Positions 38,333 to 47,539 of a DNA stretch of 64,000 bases are shown piece after piece. Both the position numbers and the translations under genes were made by a program. How positions within the stretch are numbered: the stretch's first letter is position 1; every line of letters starts with the position of its first letter. The notes beneath the pieces are model-generated. The model made no database searches and was not told the origin of the DNA. It was given only the letters and a program-made list of their open reading frames with translations. The DNA is from Colwellia sp. BRX10-3 (GTDB lineage Bacteria; Pseudomonadota; Gammaproteobacteria; Enterobacterales; Alteromonadaceae): NCBI RefSeq assembly GCF_014077505.1, contig NZ_JACGWA010000001.1:496001-560000 (forward strand), read 5' to 3'.

Positions 38333-39460
38333 TTAACGACTAAACTTTGCCGTTATTCTAATATCTTTACCCACCATACGAATATCATCAACATCAACGC
38401 TTTTAGCATCAGATAACTGCAATATCGTTGGCATATTAACTAAACCTTTACCGTCATTGCCGAGCAATTTTGGCGCTTGGTAAAGCACGAGTTCATCAAC
38501 TAAGTTTGCGCTGATAAATGCGCCTGCAAGCTGGGCACCTGACTCAATTAATATGTCATTTAACCCTTGTTGAGCCAAGTAAGCTAATAATAAACGCAGA
38601 TCGATATGTTCACTTTCTGCGGTTTTAGCTATTGCTACTTGCTCTACAAAATGCGGCCAAGCTTGGCTGTTTTCAATAGTATGTCGAATTAATAATATTT
38701 TACTTGTCGTTTTGAAGATAGCTAGATCGGGGGTTAGACGATTTTTGCCATCAATAATAATACGAACAGGCTGTCTAATGTCTGATTCTGCATAAGTGTT
38801 TTTTAATTCACCTAGAGCATTCCAACGCACAGTCATTTTAGCATCGTCAAAAATAACTGAACCTGCGCCACAAATAATACCGCAACTTTGAGCTCTAAGT
38901 AGTTGAACATCAGCGCGAGCTTCAGTTGAGGTGATCCACTGACTTTCACCACTGGCCATCGCAGTTTTTCCGTCTAGGCTTGCGGCTAATTTACAGCGTA
39001 CATAAGGCAATTTAGTGGTCATCAACTTAATAAAACCAGGGTTTAATGCTCGAGCGTCTTGTTCAAGCAGTCCAAACTCGGTAGTAATTCCTGCGTTAGC
39101 TAGGCGTTCAAGGCCACGACCAGATACTCTTGGATCAGGATCAACCATAGCGGCGATAACATGACCTACTTTTGCTTTAATCAGTGCTTCTGCGCATGGC
39201 GGGGTTAAACCAAAGTGACTACAAGGCTCTAACGTGACATAAGCAGTAGCACCTTTAGCTTTGCTGCCGGCTTGTTTTAGTGCATAAACTTCTGCATGCC
39301 CTTGCCCTGCTTTTTTATGAAAGCCTTCACCAACCACTTCGCCATTGAGCACGATGACACAACCAACACGAGGATTAGGTGGTGTGGTAAAATGCCCGCG
39401 CTTTGCCAAGTAAATGGCGCGTTGCATAAATTGGTGATCTTGTAACGAAAAATTGCTCAT
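38333..39460 (-). CDS. ribD: Bifunctional riboflavin deaminase/reductase RibD
   Basis: RibD deaminates the pyrimidine intermediate and then reduces its sugar. The 375-residue product has the zinc deaminase motifs GHAEVYAL (about 53-60) and PCSHFGLTPPC (about 78-88), then a reductase domain from about residue 150 (RCKLAASLDGKTAMASGESQW). It starts the rib genes of this cluster, 53 bases after nrdR. Confidence 0.96.
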   Translation of the reverse strand: MSNFSLQDHQFMQRAIYLAKRGHFTTPPNPRVGCVIVLNGEVVGEGFHKKAGQGHAEVYALKQAGSKAKGATAYVTLEPCSHFGLTPPCAEALIKAKVGHVIAAMVDPDPRVSGRGLERLANAGITTEFGLLEQDARALNPGFIKLMTTKLPYVRCKLAASLDGKTAMASGESQWITSTEARADVQLLRAQSCGIICGAGSVIFDDAKMTVRWNALGELKNTYAESDIRQPVRIIIDGKNRLTPDLAIFKTTSKILLIRHTIENSQAWPHFVEQVAIAKTAESEHIDLRLLLAYLAQQGLNDILIESGAQLAGAFISANLVDELVLYQAPKLLGNDGKGLVNMPTILQLSDAKSVDVDDIRMVGKDIRITAKFSR

Positions 39461-39497
39461 TATTGGACTCAGGGTTAACTCATTATGGCGCTTAGCT

Positions 39498-39510
39498 ATA
39501 CCAATGGTAT
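39498..39510. repeat. Dispersed palindrome variant ATACCAATGGTAT, copy 2
   Basis: 13-bp palindrome with a single central A, in the nrdR-ribD gap. It is related to the exact copies at 33100-33113 and 39988-40001. Confidence 0.65.
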
Positions 39511-39513
39511 TAA

Positions 39514-39969
39514 TTAATCATCATCGCCTAAACGCGCGATTTCTTCACCAAATTCTTTAATGTCTTCAAACGAACGATAAACAGAAGCAAAACGAATATA
39601 AGCTACTTTATCCAAACTTTTCAGCTGTTCCATAATAATAGTACCAAGCATTTCACTGGACACTTCGCGCTCGCCTGTTGCGCGTAGTTGCGATTTAAGT
39701 TTATTAATCGACAACTCCATTTCTTCAGTGCTTACCGGTCTTTTTTCTAACGCACGTAATAAGCCATTACGCATTTTATCTTCGTTGAAAGGTTCGCGAG
39801 AACCGTCACGCTTAATAATGCGTGGCATCACTAACTCGGCAGTTTCAAAAGTCGTATATCTTTCATGACACGCTAAACATTCACGACGACGACGCACTTG
39901 ATGACCGTCTGACACTAAACGTGAGTCGATAACTTTAGTATCGTTAGCTGAACAAAAGGGGCAATACAT
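39514..39969 (-). CDS. nrdR: Transcriptional repressor NrdR
   Basis: NrdR senses ATP/dATP and represses ribonucleotide reductase genes. The 151-residue product has the zinc ribbon [15 protein letters not shown] with [12 protein letters not shown] (cysteines at residues 3, 6, 31, 34) and the ATP-cone domain from about residue 49 ([17 protein letters not shown]). It lies between glyA and ribD as in many gammaproteobacteria. Confidence 0.97.
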   Translation of the reverse strand: MYCPFCSANDTKVIDSRLVSDGHQVRRRRECLACHERYTTFETAELVMPRIIKRDGSREPFNEDKMRNGLLRALEKRPVSTEEMELSINKLKSQLRATGEREVSSEMLGTIIMEQLKSLDKVAYIRFASVYRSFEDIKEFGEEIARLGDDD

Positions 39970-39987
39970 TGATAAATTCCATTGTTA

Positions 39988-40001
39988 ATACCAATTGGTA
40001 T
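39988..40001. repeat. Dispersed palindrome ATACCAATTGGTAT, copy 3
   Basis: Exact copy of the 14-bp palindrome at 33100-33113, here upstream of nrdR. Confidence 0.7.
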
Positions 40002-40105
40002 AAAGATCATGAGCTATTTAATGCCGGTATTTTAATTGAAAACAGCTCATTAAGCGAAATATCTTACGATTATTAGCACTATATCTTACTCAATAAAAAA
40101 CAGTC

Positions 40106-40135
40106 AAAAAAAATGGCCACTAATGTGGCCATTTT
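40106..40135 (-). terminator. Intrinsic terminator of glyA
   Basis: AATGGCCAC pairs with GTGGCCATT around TAAT, followed on the minus strand by eight T. It lies about 60 bases after the glyA stop. Confidence 0.92.
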
Positions 40136-40193
40136 AGTTATTTACTTTAGGTTGAATAAAGCAAAAAAACGTTTCTCGTATTGCTAAGAATAG

Positions 40194-41450
40194 TTACTTA
40201 TAAACAGGGAAGCGAGCACATAGCTCACTAACAGCTGCTTGTACTTTAGCGATAACGGCGTCGTTGTTAATATCATCTAAAATATCACAGATCCAGCCAG
40301 TGGTTATTTTGGTTTCTTCAACACCAAAACCACGACGAGTAATTGCTGGTGTACCTAAACGTAGGCCAGAAGTTACAAACGGTGAACGTGGGTCATTAGG
40401 TACAGAGTTTTTATTCACTGTGATGTGAGCACGACCTAAAGCGGCATCAGCATCTTTACCGGTAATATCTTTATCAATTAAATCCAGTAATAATAAATGG
40501 TTATCAGTACCGTTAGACACAACTTTATAACCACGTTCTTGTAATACCGCCACCATAGCTTTGGCATTATCTAAAACATTTTGCTGATAAACTTTAAACT
40601 CTGGTGCTAATGCTTCTTTAAATGCCACGGCTTTCGCAGCAATAATGTGCATTAATGGTCCGCCTTGGCCACCTGGGAAAACCGCGCTGTTCAATTTTTT
40701 ATAAATCGCTTCGTCATTACAACCAGAAACAATTAAGCCACCACGTGGGCCAGCTAATGTTTTATGTGTAGTGGTAGTAACAACATGTGCATGTGGCACT
40801 GGGTTAGGATATAAACCCGCGGCAACTAAACCGGCAACGTGAGCCATATCTACAAAGAAATAAGCATCTACTTTATCGGCAATATCACGCATACGGGCCC
40901 AATCAACCACACCAGAAAACGCTGAAAAACCACCAATAATCATTTCTGGTTTATGCTCTATTGCTAAACGCTCTAATTCAACGTAATCAATATCGCCAGT
41001 TTCAGGGTGCAAACCGTATTGAATCGCTTCGTATGACTTACCAGAAAAGTTAACATGTGAGCCATGTGTTAAATGGCCACCGTGCGCCAAGCTCATGCCT
41101 AACACTTTACCGCCGGGAGACACTAAGGCTTGAAAAACTGCTGAGTTTGCTTGTGAACCTGCATGTGGTTGCACGTTAGCGTAAGTAGCGCCAAATAATT
41201 CTTTTGCACGGTCAATGGCAAGTTGCTCTGCAATGTCAACATACTCACAACCACCATAATAACGTTTGCCTGGGTAGCCTTCAGCATATTTATTGGTTAG
41301 TTGTGAACCTTGAGCTTCCAGTACACGTGGACTACAGTAGTTTTCCGAAGCGATGAGTTCAATATGTTCTTCTTGACGAACAACTTCATTGCTCATTGCT
41401 TGATAAAGTTCTGGATCAAAATCTGCAATATTCATATCACGTGTAAACAT
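40194..41450 (-). CDS. glyA: Serine hydroxymethyltransferase
   Basis: GlyA converts serine and tetrahydrofolate to glycine and methylene-tetrahydrofolate, the main source of one-carbon units. The 418-residue product carries the PLP lysine in [13 protein letters not shown] and the conserved [15 protein letters not shown]. The start ATG has a TGAGGA box. It has its own terminator at 40106-40135, so nrdR is probably transcribed separately. A remarkable 18-bp inverted repeat lies upstream at 41593-41630. Confidence 0.98.
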   Translation of the reverse strand: MFTRDMNIADFDPELYQAMSNEVVRQEEHIELIASENYCSPRVLEAQGSQLTNKYAEGYPGKRYYGGCEYVDIAEQLAIDRAKELFGATYANVQPHAGSQANSAVFQALVSPGGKVLGMSLAHGGHLTHGSHVNFSGKSYEAIQYGLHPETGDIDYVELERLAIEHKPEMIIGGFSAFSGVVDWARMRDIADKVDAYFFVDMAHVAGLVAAGLYPNPVPHAHVVTTTTHKTLAGPRGGLIVSGCNDEAIYKKLNSAVFPGGQGGPLMHIIAAKAVAFKEALAPEFKVYQQNVLDNAKAMVAVLQERGYKVVSNGTDNHLLLLDLIDKDITGKDADAALGRAHITVNKNSVPNDPRSPFVTSGLRLGTPAITRRGFGVEETKITTGWICDILDDINNDAVIAKVQAAVSELCARFPVYK

Positions 41451-41592
41451 GTTTTATCCTCAAATAGTCTGCTATTAGCAATACTGGGGTGGCGTTAGTT
41501 CATAATTAATTGCGGCATATTTTGCCTGAACTTGTCGTATTTGTACACGCAAAAACCGCGTTCTGTTAGTTCATTTTGCAATCAAATATACT

Positions 41593-41630
41593 TTGGAGTG
41601 AGTGATAAAAACTTTTATCACTCACTCCAA
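41593..41630. repeat. Perfect 18-bp inverted repeat with 2-base centre
   Basis: TTGGAGTGAGTGATAAAA (41593-41610) and its exact complement (41613-41630) flank the bases AC. It lies 143 bases upstream of the glyA start and 112 bases past the stop of the sigma-factor operon. No T run follows on either strand, so it is unlike an intrinsic terminator. It could be a strong operator, an RNA hairpin of either transcript, or a repeat element. Confidence 0.8.
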
Positions 41631-41741
41631 TAAATAGTTCAAACTAATATACTGACTTGAAACCGCAAAAACAACAAATTTAATACAGGAATAATGATAT
41701 GGGCATGAATATAATTCCACTAAAACAATTAAACCTGACTT

Positions 41742-42422
41742 TTATACTGATTTAGTTTTTAATAGCTTTTGGTATTCTTGCTTACGTTGTCTATGTAGGT
41801 AGTCAACTACAATATAGACAATAACCATAAAGCCATTAGCCATTAAATATGCCGGTAAAACAGCTTTGCTACTTGTTTGACTTGAGGTATACACAAACCA
41901 ATTAATCAGCGGTAAAAAAGGTAAAAATGAGATTTTTGTAATCCACATGTATTGCATTGATGATTTACTACTAGCTATCGCATTATCTATAGCTTTTTCA
42001 GGACTGTCACAAAGTTGTGACCATGTTGCGACACGGATCTTAGTTTCAAAATAAACGAAAATTAATGACAGTAAGCTGCCGAGCCCAAGATAAATATTAA
42101 GAGGCTCTCCCCATTCGCCATTATAAACACCGTATAAAAATGCAATAAATAAAGCTATGGTTGCAATAATATTTAGCGCGAAACAAAATTTTGCACCAAT
42201 AGTTCTGCGCCGTGTACGCTTCACTAAAGCTAGAATATCTGTTTTTACAGTCGGTTGTGTTTGCCAATCTTGAGTGAGCTCTGCCCAAGTATCATCTAGT
42301 AATTCAGGCGCATCAGTACTTTGCTTTTCTCTTTGAGCCACCAGTGTTTCTGTAGAGACACGTTCGCTTGTTGATTGCTCACTTTCGATCGCCATTTTAA
42401 CTTTATCGTTTTTTTCGCTCAT
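41742..42422 (-). CDS. Membrane protein paired with an ECF-like sigma factor (possible anti-sigma)
   Basis: The 226-residue product has a hydrophilic N-terminal ~75 residues (rich in E, S, T and Q), then about four membrane segments (FCFALNIIATIALFIAFLYG, YLGLGSLLSLIFVYF, ITKISFLPFLPLINWFVYT, YLMANGFMVIVYIVVDYLHR) and a short basic tail. Its ATG overlaps the sigma-factor stop (ATGA, 4 nt). A cytosolic N-terminal region fused to membrane helices and coupling to a sigma gene fit a membrane anti-sigma factor, but no zinc-binding HxxxCxxC motif is present. That role is inference. Confidence 0.7.
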   Translation of the reverse strand: MSEKNDKVKMAIESEQSTSERVSTETLVAQREKQSTDAPELLDDTWAELTQDWQTQPTVKTDILALVKRTRRRTIGAKFCFALNIIATIALFIAFLYGVYNGEWGEPLNIYLGLGSLLSLIFVYFETKIRVATWSQLCDSPEKAIDNAIASSKSSMQYMWITKISFLPFLPLINWFVYTSSQTSSKAVLPAYLMANGFMVIVYIVVDYLHRQRKQEYQKLLKTKSV

Positions 42423-43033
42423 ACTGCCTCCAACAATTGCATCAATTTTGCCTTTGCTCTTTGTAGCCTAACGCCAACTAAGTTGGTAGATATTGCTAAC
42501 ACGTCAGCAATATCTTGATAACTCATCCCCTCTAGCGCCAAGGTAATTACTTGCTGCTGTTCAAGCTTCAACTGACGAATGGCTTGGGCAAGGCGTTGTT
42601 GTCTTTGGTTTTGATCTAGTGACTGATATGGTGTGAGTTGCGGGCAAACCGAGGTATCATGCCCTACCGCTTCATTACTCGATTGAATACTATCTACAGA
42701 CTGAAAATCTTGCTCTGTTTTTACTGTTTTAACGGCTTTAGCAACATGCGTTGCTAAAACATTATGAGCAATTCGAGCGATAAACGTTTTGGCGGCTGAG
42801 TCAGCGCGAAAGCTAGGTAAAGCTCGCCATATATTTAAGGCAATTTCTTGAAAAAGCTCTTCTTGAATTGCAGGAACGGCTTCAAAACCGTTAATAATAT
42901 GACGCAGGAGTTTCTCATGTTCAGAAATCCAGTTAATAAATATTTCTTGATTGCTCAATGAATAACCCAGTTTATGTTTAGCCGTTTTAAAACAGTCTTG
43001 TTTTTGGATGACTAATTCTACTGGGTTATTCAT
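42419..43033 (-). CDS. ECF-like RNA polymerase sigma factor
   Basis: The 204-residue product has sigma region 2 (IQEELFQEIALNIWRALPSF and AAKTFIARIAHNVLATHV, about residues 55-100) and region 4 with a helix-turn-helix (LEGMSYQDIADVLAISTNLVGVRLQRAKAKL, about 165-195). There is no region 1.1 or 3, as usual for ECF factors. The frame opens at a GTG at 43054, but the ATG at 43033 has an AGGA box. It overlaps the next membrane gene by 4 bases and lies 24 bases after the ABC permease, in a five-gene operon. Confidence 0.88.
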   Translation of the reverse strand: MNNPVELVIQKQDCFKTAKHKLGYSLSNQEIFINWISEHEKLLRHIINGFEAVPAIQEELFQEIALNIWRALPSFRADSAAKTFIARIAHNVLATHVAKAVKTVKTEQDFQSVDSIQSSNEAVGHDTSVCPQLTPYQSLDQNQRQQRLAQAIRQLKLEQQQVITLALEGMSYQDIADVLAISTNLVGVRLQRAKAKLMQLLEAV

Positions 43034-43057
43034 TTTATACAATCCTACTGTCACTCT

Positions 43058-44221
43058 CTAACTCAAAGACATCACTACTTTTTCAGACGTTAATCTTTTA
43101 GCCAAGATTAAGACCAACACCACAGTTAATGCGATAGTCGCCACACTGGTAAATAGCAATGCATTCCAGTCAATGGGTAAACCTTTAAACACGTCTTCCA
43201 TTAACAATGACTGACCAGAAATAGGCATCCATTCAACCCAAGCCGGTTTATCGTCCATCATCATTAACGCAAATGGAATAAAGCTTGGCGCCATAATCAA
43301 CATAGTTACCGTAGATTGTGCTTCTTTAAAGCTTTTGGCCTGAAAGGCAAATAATAGCTGTAGTGAGGCCGCGAGGAAGCAAATAGGTACCAATAGCAAT
43401 AACAAAATAACAAAGGTACTGGCGTCAATATTAAAGGTTGCGCCTATTTTCGTTAGATCAACAAAGTTCATCGCTACCGAGGTAAGTACCAGCATTAATA
43501 TAATAGAGATAATGGCAATTGAACTGGCACAGCTCAATTTCGCCAGCACTATTTTTAAGGTACTAACCGGCTGACACAATAACATTTCCAAAACATTACG
43601 TTCTCGTTCGCCAGCACTTGAGTCAATAGCAACTGGCAAACCTGACATAAACGCCGCCATCATTAAATAAACACCTAAAATTAGAGAGATCATCACTGCA
43701 TTACTACTAGGTAGCGAGGTATCTTGTTCAAGCAATTTAATGGGTTGCAATAATTTAGTATCAATACCGCGCACTAATAACCGCTTATAGCCAATAAGTA
43801 GCGAGTGTTCGCTAACAACATCTTTAATCCGACGAATAGGAGAGGTTAACGACTTCTCGTTATAATCTGCGCGCAAGGTTAATTCAATTGGCTTACCGGC
43901 AGCCATATCTTCAATAAAGGTGTCAGGAATGGTCAATTCAATGTTGCGTTCATTCCAGTTACGCTCTTCATCTTCAGGTACATCAGCAAAAGATAAAATG
44001 TTCTCGTCTTTTAGTGCTTTAATCAGTTTTGGCGCATGTTGCTCACCGCTATATTTTACATATACTGCGGGGTTATCCACGGCTTCTTTAATGGCTACTT
44101 TTAACATCACCATAATCATAACTGGCATCAACAAGGCCATGCTCATCGCCACCATTAATGCGCGCCTGTCGCGAAAGGCTTCTTTAAATTCTTTCACCAT
44201 TAAGGCTTTCAATTGTATCAT
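43058..44221 (-). CDS. ABC-2 type transporter permease (NatB-like)
   Basis: The 387-residue product has one N-terminal membrane segment, a large extracytoplasmic domain (about residues 45-175) and five or six C-terminal segments (MISLILGVYLMMAAFMSGLP and on). This is the ABC-2 layout of NatB/YhaP-type permeases. The AGERERNVLEMLLCQPVSTL stretch is the cytoplasmic coupling region typical of the group. It overlaps the ATPase gene by 4 bases (ATGA-type). Family members export Na+, drugs or lipids; the substrate here is not known. Confidence 0.9.
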   Translation of the reverse strand: MIQLKALMVKEFKEAFRDRRALMVAMSMALLMPVMIMVMLKVAIKEAVDNPAVYVKYSGEQHAPKLIKALKDENILSFADVPEDEERNWNERNIELTIPDTFIEDMAAGKPIELTLRADYNEKSLTSPIRRIKDVVSEHSLLIGYKRLLVRGIDTKLLQPIKLLEQDTSLPSSNAVMISLILGVYLMMAAFMSGLPVAIDSSAGERERNVLEMLLCQPVSTLKIVLAKLSCASSIAIISIILMLVLTSVAMNFVDLTKIGATFNIDASTFVILLLLLVPICFLAASLQLLFAFQAKSFKEAQSTVTMLIMAPSFIPFALMMMDDKPAWVEWMPISGQSLLMEDVFKGLPIDWNALLFTSVATIALTVVLVLILAKRLTSEKVVMSLS

Positions 44222-44964
44222 GCTGCTACTCCTTCATCTGAGCCTATTAATTTAACGAAGGCTTCTTCTAATAACTTCTCTCCAGCTAAATCACATAACT
44301 CTTGTGGCGTGCCTTGAGCCGCTAACTTGCCATTAGAAACGATGATCACTCGATCACATAAGGCAGCAACTTCTTGCATAACATGAGAAGAAAATAAAAT
44401 GCAGTGCCCCTTTTCTTTAAATTTAGCTAAATGGTTGCGCAAAACTCGTGTACTCATGACATCTAAACCACGGGTTGGCTCGTCCAGCACAAAATTTTTC
44501 GGTTGATGTACTAAAGCCTGAGCTAAAGTCACTTTCATGCGCTGGCCTTGAGAGAACCCCACCGTTTTGCGGTGCGCTAATTCAGTCATTTCCAAATCAG
44601 ATAGAATTTGCTCAATGGCGGCATGCTTATTCGCACCTGTCATGCCATGAATACTGGCAAAATAATCAATTTGTTCATAAGCAGTTAGTCGCTCATATAA
44701 ACCAAACTTATCAGGGAAAATACCTAAGAGTTTTCGTGCTTTAATAGGTTCTTCTGTTACTTTAATCCCATCAATAGTCGCGTAGCCTTCATCGGCACGG
44801 AGCAAACCATAAAGCGTGCGTAAACAGGTCGTTTTACCAGCACCATTTGGGCCTAATATACCCGTTATTTCGCCATCTTTTGCAGTAAAAGATAGGCCAT
44901 CTAAGGCTTTAACCGTATTTTTTTTACTGACAAAACTTTTATGTAAATTATTAACTTCAATCAT
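44218..44964 (-). CDS. ABC transporter ATP-binding protein (NatA-like)
   Basis: The 248-residue ATPase energises the adjacent ABC-2 permease. Walker A is GPNGAGKTT (about residues 38-46), the Q-loop follows, the signature is VGFSQGQRMKVTLAQAL (about 133-149, with SQGQ for the usual SGGQ), and Walker B is NFVLDEPTRGLD (about 157-168), with the switch histidine in FSSHVM. It starts 3 bases after the hydrolase stop and overlaps the permease by 4 bases. Confidence 0.94.
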   Translation of the reverse strand: MIEVNNLHKSFVSKKNTVKALDGLSFTAKDGEITGILGPNGAGKTTCLRTLYGLLRADEGYATIDGIKVTEEPIKARKLLGIFPDKFGLYERLTAYEQIDYFASIHGMTGANKHAAIEQILSDLEMTELAHRKTVGFSQGQRMKVTLAQALVHQPKNFVLDEPTRGLDVMSTRVLRNHLAKFKEKGHCILFSSHVMQEVAALCDRVIIVSNGKLAAQGTPQELCDLAGEKLLEEAFVKLIGSDEGVAA

Positions 44965-44967
44965 GAT

Positions 44968-46467
44968 TTATTCCTTTGCTTGGGTTGGCATAGCGTTTGG
45001 CGATAAGTCAGGTACTACGCCACCATTTAAACCCACCATAAATGACTCATCAGGAATTTCTTCAAGACATGATTCATCAAGTTCCTTTGGCGTTTGTTTG
45101 TCTAAAAATTCATTCACAATTTTGATACCACAAGTTGTAGAAGCCACTATATGCGCATTGTTTTTAGAAATAATGTGATGACTATTAGGTAAATTAACGT
45201 GAGACTTTTCGCCGTTACTCGCTGGTGTAACTGGGTCTAACTCTCCTGACATAATAAGAGTTGGTATATCAGCGGTAACTGTTTGATAAAAATCAGCACT
45301 AGGTTGATACGTTGGCCAAGCAGCACAAGCTTTACCAACCATCACTAAACTCATTCCTTTAGCAAAATTATTATCAGCATCAACGGCTTTCATGTCGGCA
45401 GATATTTTTGGAAAGTCTTCATTGCAAACAATATTTAAATGCAAACCTATATATATACCCATACCACCTTCGCTTTGAGCAATAATACCGGCTAATGGCA
45501 TATAGTTACCTAAATACGCTTGATGAATTAACAACGGTACTAAGCTCCGTGTTTCCATCGAGTACAATTGCATTTGTATACTTGAAATGAATTTATCCTT
45601 GCTAATGGTGAAAGCAGTTTTAGTACCTAACCTTGGGTGTGCAATTTCTACTGTTACTGCCGCTTGAGATAGTTTATTAGTAATGGCGGTAAATTCTTTC
45701 GCCAATTCAGGATATTGTGTCGCACAGCTTTCTTCGTTCTGGCAGTTTTCAATTAACTTGATAAAAGACTGTTCGGCGCTTTTTCCAAATAAGCCAATGG
45801 GCACTTCAATAGGGCCAACACTGTCGAGAACTACACTCTTTAACGATGTCGGGAACATACGCATATAAACTAAACCAGCACGCGTGCCATAAGAGCCACC
45901 GTAAATATGTACCTGTTGGTGACCTAATGCTGCTCGAACCGCATCGAAATCTCGAATAGCATTTTCTGAATTATATTGACTTAAGTCGCCCTTAAGTTGT
46001 GCTATACATTGTTCAATATCAGCAAGTGAAAAATCTTCTGGCAAGCTAGTGTAGGGGTCCACTTCCAATGAATCTTCACACTGTAATGGATGAGATTTTC
46101 CCGTGCCACGTTGATCAATAAGAATTAAATCACGCGTTTTTCTGATTTCACTAAAACCACGATAAATTTGCGCCGAAAGCTCAGCAGCAGCCTGACCAGG
46201 CCCGCCAGCTAGAAACATTAATGGCAGTTTTTCTGTACTATTATCTATCGCCGGTAACACCACAAAATTTATATCTATTTTTGTGCCATCAGCTTTAGCA
46301 TAATTTTCAGGGGCGACATAAGTGCCGCACTGTACTTGTTGTCTAATGCCTTTTATATGGCAACTTTCTAATGTCAGTTGCTGTTTTACCATATCTTCAG
46401 CAACACTACTGTTGCTTATCGCAATGAGTAAACTCGCACCAAACAAAGCTTTCCAATTTATCTTCAT
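44968..46467 (-). CDS. Secreted alpha/beta-hydrolase peptidase (TAP/prolyl aminopeptidase-like)
   Basis: The 499-residue product starts with a signal peptide (cleavage after about VAE, residue 24), so it is exported. It has the oxyanion loop LAGGPGQAAAEL, DQRGTGKSHP, and the nucleophile elbow YGGSYGTRAG (serine near residue 194). Later comes SGELDPVTPASNGEK and a histidine near NAHIVAST, as in tripeptidyl aminopeptidase-like exopeptidases. Several cysteines suggest disulfides. A periplasmic peptidase is likely. The AAGGAAG box makes the start clear. It is the first gene of a tight operon with an ABC exporter and a sigma factor. Confidence 0.87.
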   Translation of the reverse strand: MKINWKALFGASLLIAISNSSVAEDMVKQQLTLESCHIKGIRQQVQCGTYVAPENYAKADGTKIDINFVVLPAIDNSTEKLPLMFLAGGPGQAAAELSAQIYRGFSEIRKTRDLILIDQRGTGKSHPLQCEDSLEVDPYTSLPEDFSLADIEQCIAQLKGDLSQYNSENAIRDFDAVRAALGHQQVHIYGGSYGTRAGLVYMRMFPTSLKSVVLDSVGPIEVPIGLFGKSAEQSFIKLIENCQNEESCATQYPELAKEFTAITNKLSQAAVTVEIAHPRLGTKTAFTISKDKFISSIQMQLYSMETRSLVPLLIHQAYLGNYMPLAGIIAQSEGGMGIYIGLHLNIVCNEDFPKISADMKAVDADNNFAKGMSLVMVGKACAAWPTYQPSADFYQTVTADIPTLIMSGELDPVTPASNGEKSHVNLPNSHHIISKNNAHIVASTTCGIKIVNEFLDKQTPKELDESCLEEIPDESFMVGLNGGVVPDLSPNAMPTQAKE

Positions 46468-46876
46468 TTTATCTTCCTTTTAAAATATTAACTGCTTAGT
46501 CTGAGCATTGACGACTTTATTACACTTTTTTTAAAAAAATTCTCAATTAAATTTATTTTTAATGACTAACACTGTCAGCCTTATCTAAATGGTCAGTAGA
46601 ATATACTTAGCTTGAGCATTGATTTAAGTATCGAAAAGCTAAGTAAAATAGTATGCCTGGTTAAAGTCATCCTTATCTTATTTCATATTTAGGCTATAAA
46701 TTAATTAAGCTTAAAATACCCTAACCCTATTAAGTTTGATTTTGGTAATTCATTTAACGATATAAAAATAGACTGATACGTCAAAAACACGAAATAACAG
46801 AATTAATCATTCACATATTCGTCAAATAAAGATAAAGTCTATTATAGGAATTAATCGCCAAATAAGAGGATGACTG
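46468..46876. other. Divergent promoter region of the hydrolase operon and the EF-hand gene
   Basis: These 409 bases carry no gene. They should hold the promoters for the five-gene minus-strand operon and for the EF-hand gene. I see AT-rich blocks, but no operator or terminator that I would defend. Confidence 0.5.
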
Positions 46877-47095
46877 ATGGAATTAAATCAGTGGGTAGAT
46901 GAACTATTTGAAGTGTTTGATGAAGACAAGGACGGAGTCATTAATAGAAGTGAATTTGTCGAATTGATTGACTGCTTATTGCAAGATAAAGGCATTCGAA
47001 TGTGTGAAACCATATTCAATCGCTTTGATAAAAATCATGATAACTCTATTTCAAAAGATGAGTTACGCGAAATGGTTATCGACCTAGCATTGTAA
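46877..47095 (+). CDS. Small cytosolic EF-hand protein
   Basis: The 72-residue product is almost entirely a pair of EF-hands. The loops are DEDKDGVINRSE (residues 15-26) and DKNHDNSISKDE (51-62), both with the acidic positions and final glutamate needed for calcium binding; the second has Asn in place of Gly at position 6. There is no signal peptide or membrane segment, so it is a free calmodulin-like protein. The start has a GAGGAT box. No neighbour suggests a partner; a calcium sensor or buffer is inference. Confidence 0.85.
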   Translation: MELNQWVDELFEVFDEDKDGVINRSEFVELIDCLLQDKGIRMCETIFNRFDKNHDNSISKDELREMVIDLAL

Positions 47096-47102
47096 TTCTT
47101 AC

Positions 47103-47139
47103 TTTGCGTTTATATATCGCTCGTTTATATAAACGCAAA
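47103..47139 (+). terminator. 14-bp perfect hairpin after the EF-hand gene, possible terminator
   Basis: TTTGCGTTTATATA (47103-47116) pairs exactly with TATATAAACGCAAA (47126-47139) around a 9-base loop. It begins 8 bases after the EF-hand stop. Only ATTTA follows, so it is a weak intrinsic terminator or a stabilising 3' hairpin. Confidence 0.5.
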
Positions 47140-47502
47140 ATTTACCTATGATTGTACTCAATATTGCCTTGCTTTTTCTAGCGTAATCCATTGTTTTTTC
47201 AATGACGCTTATTGCAATTTTAAAATATCAAACGAACCCACCAATTTTTTATAGACTTATTTTTAGTACATTCTCTGTCATTCCAATATTTTCTAAAATA
47301 CATTAATTAAATGTACTTGCTCAGTTATTAATTTTTCAGAAATTGTATAATTCCCATTAAAATAAATCATCGAGCATTCTTACTTATCATTGTTCACAAA
47401 CTAGTTAGATTGGTATGACAATAGTATACATTAACGTGCCAATTACAGCACTAAAGGTCAGACCACTAGCATTCCAATTCCTGGTTTGTTACCATCATCA
47501 GA

Positions 47503-47514
47503 GTACACGTGTAC
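47503..47514. promoter_or_regulatory. 12-bp palindrome GTACACGTGTAC before the hemolysin III gene
   Basis: A perfect palindrome 25 bases upstream of the GTG start. The position would suit an operator overlapping the transcription start. No known regulator box matches it confidently. Confidence 0.35.
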
Positions 47515-47539
47515 ACTGAAATAGGAGTATATATATATC

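Larger units (their letters stand above)
47096..47539. other. Intergenic region with two inverted repeats
   Basis: No gene is visible in these 444 bases. They contain the 14-bp stem at 47103-47139 just after the EF-hand stop and the 12-bp palindrome at 47503-47514 just before the hemolysin III gene. A TATAAT box lies at 47346-47351. Confidence 0.5.

Noticed and set aside
46468-46620. TGTAATAAAGTCGTC upstream of the hydrolase operon as an ECF promoter
   Set aside because: The two blocks resemble -35 and -10 elements of ECF promoters but lie only about 5 bases apart instead of about 16.
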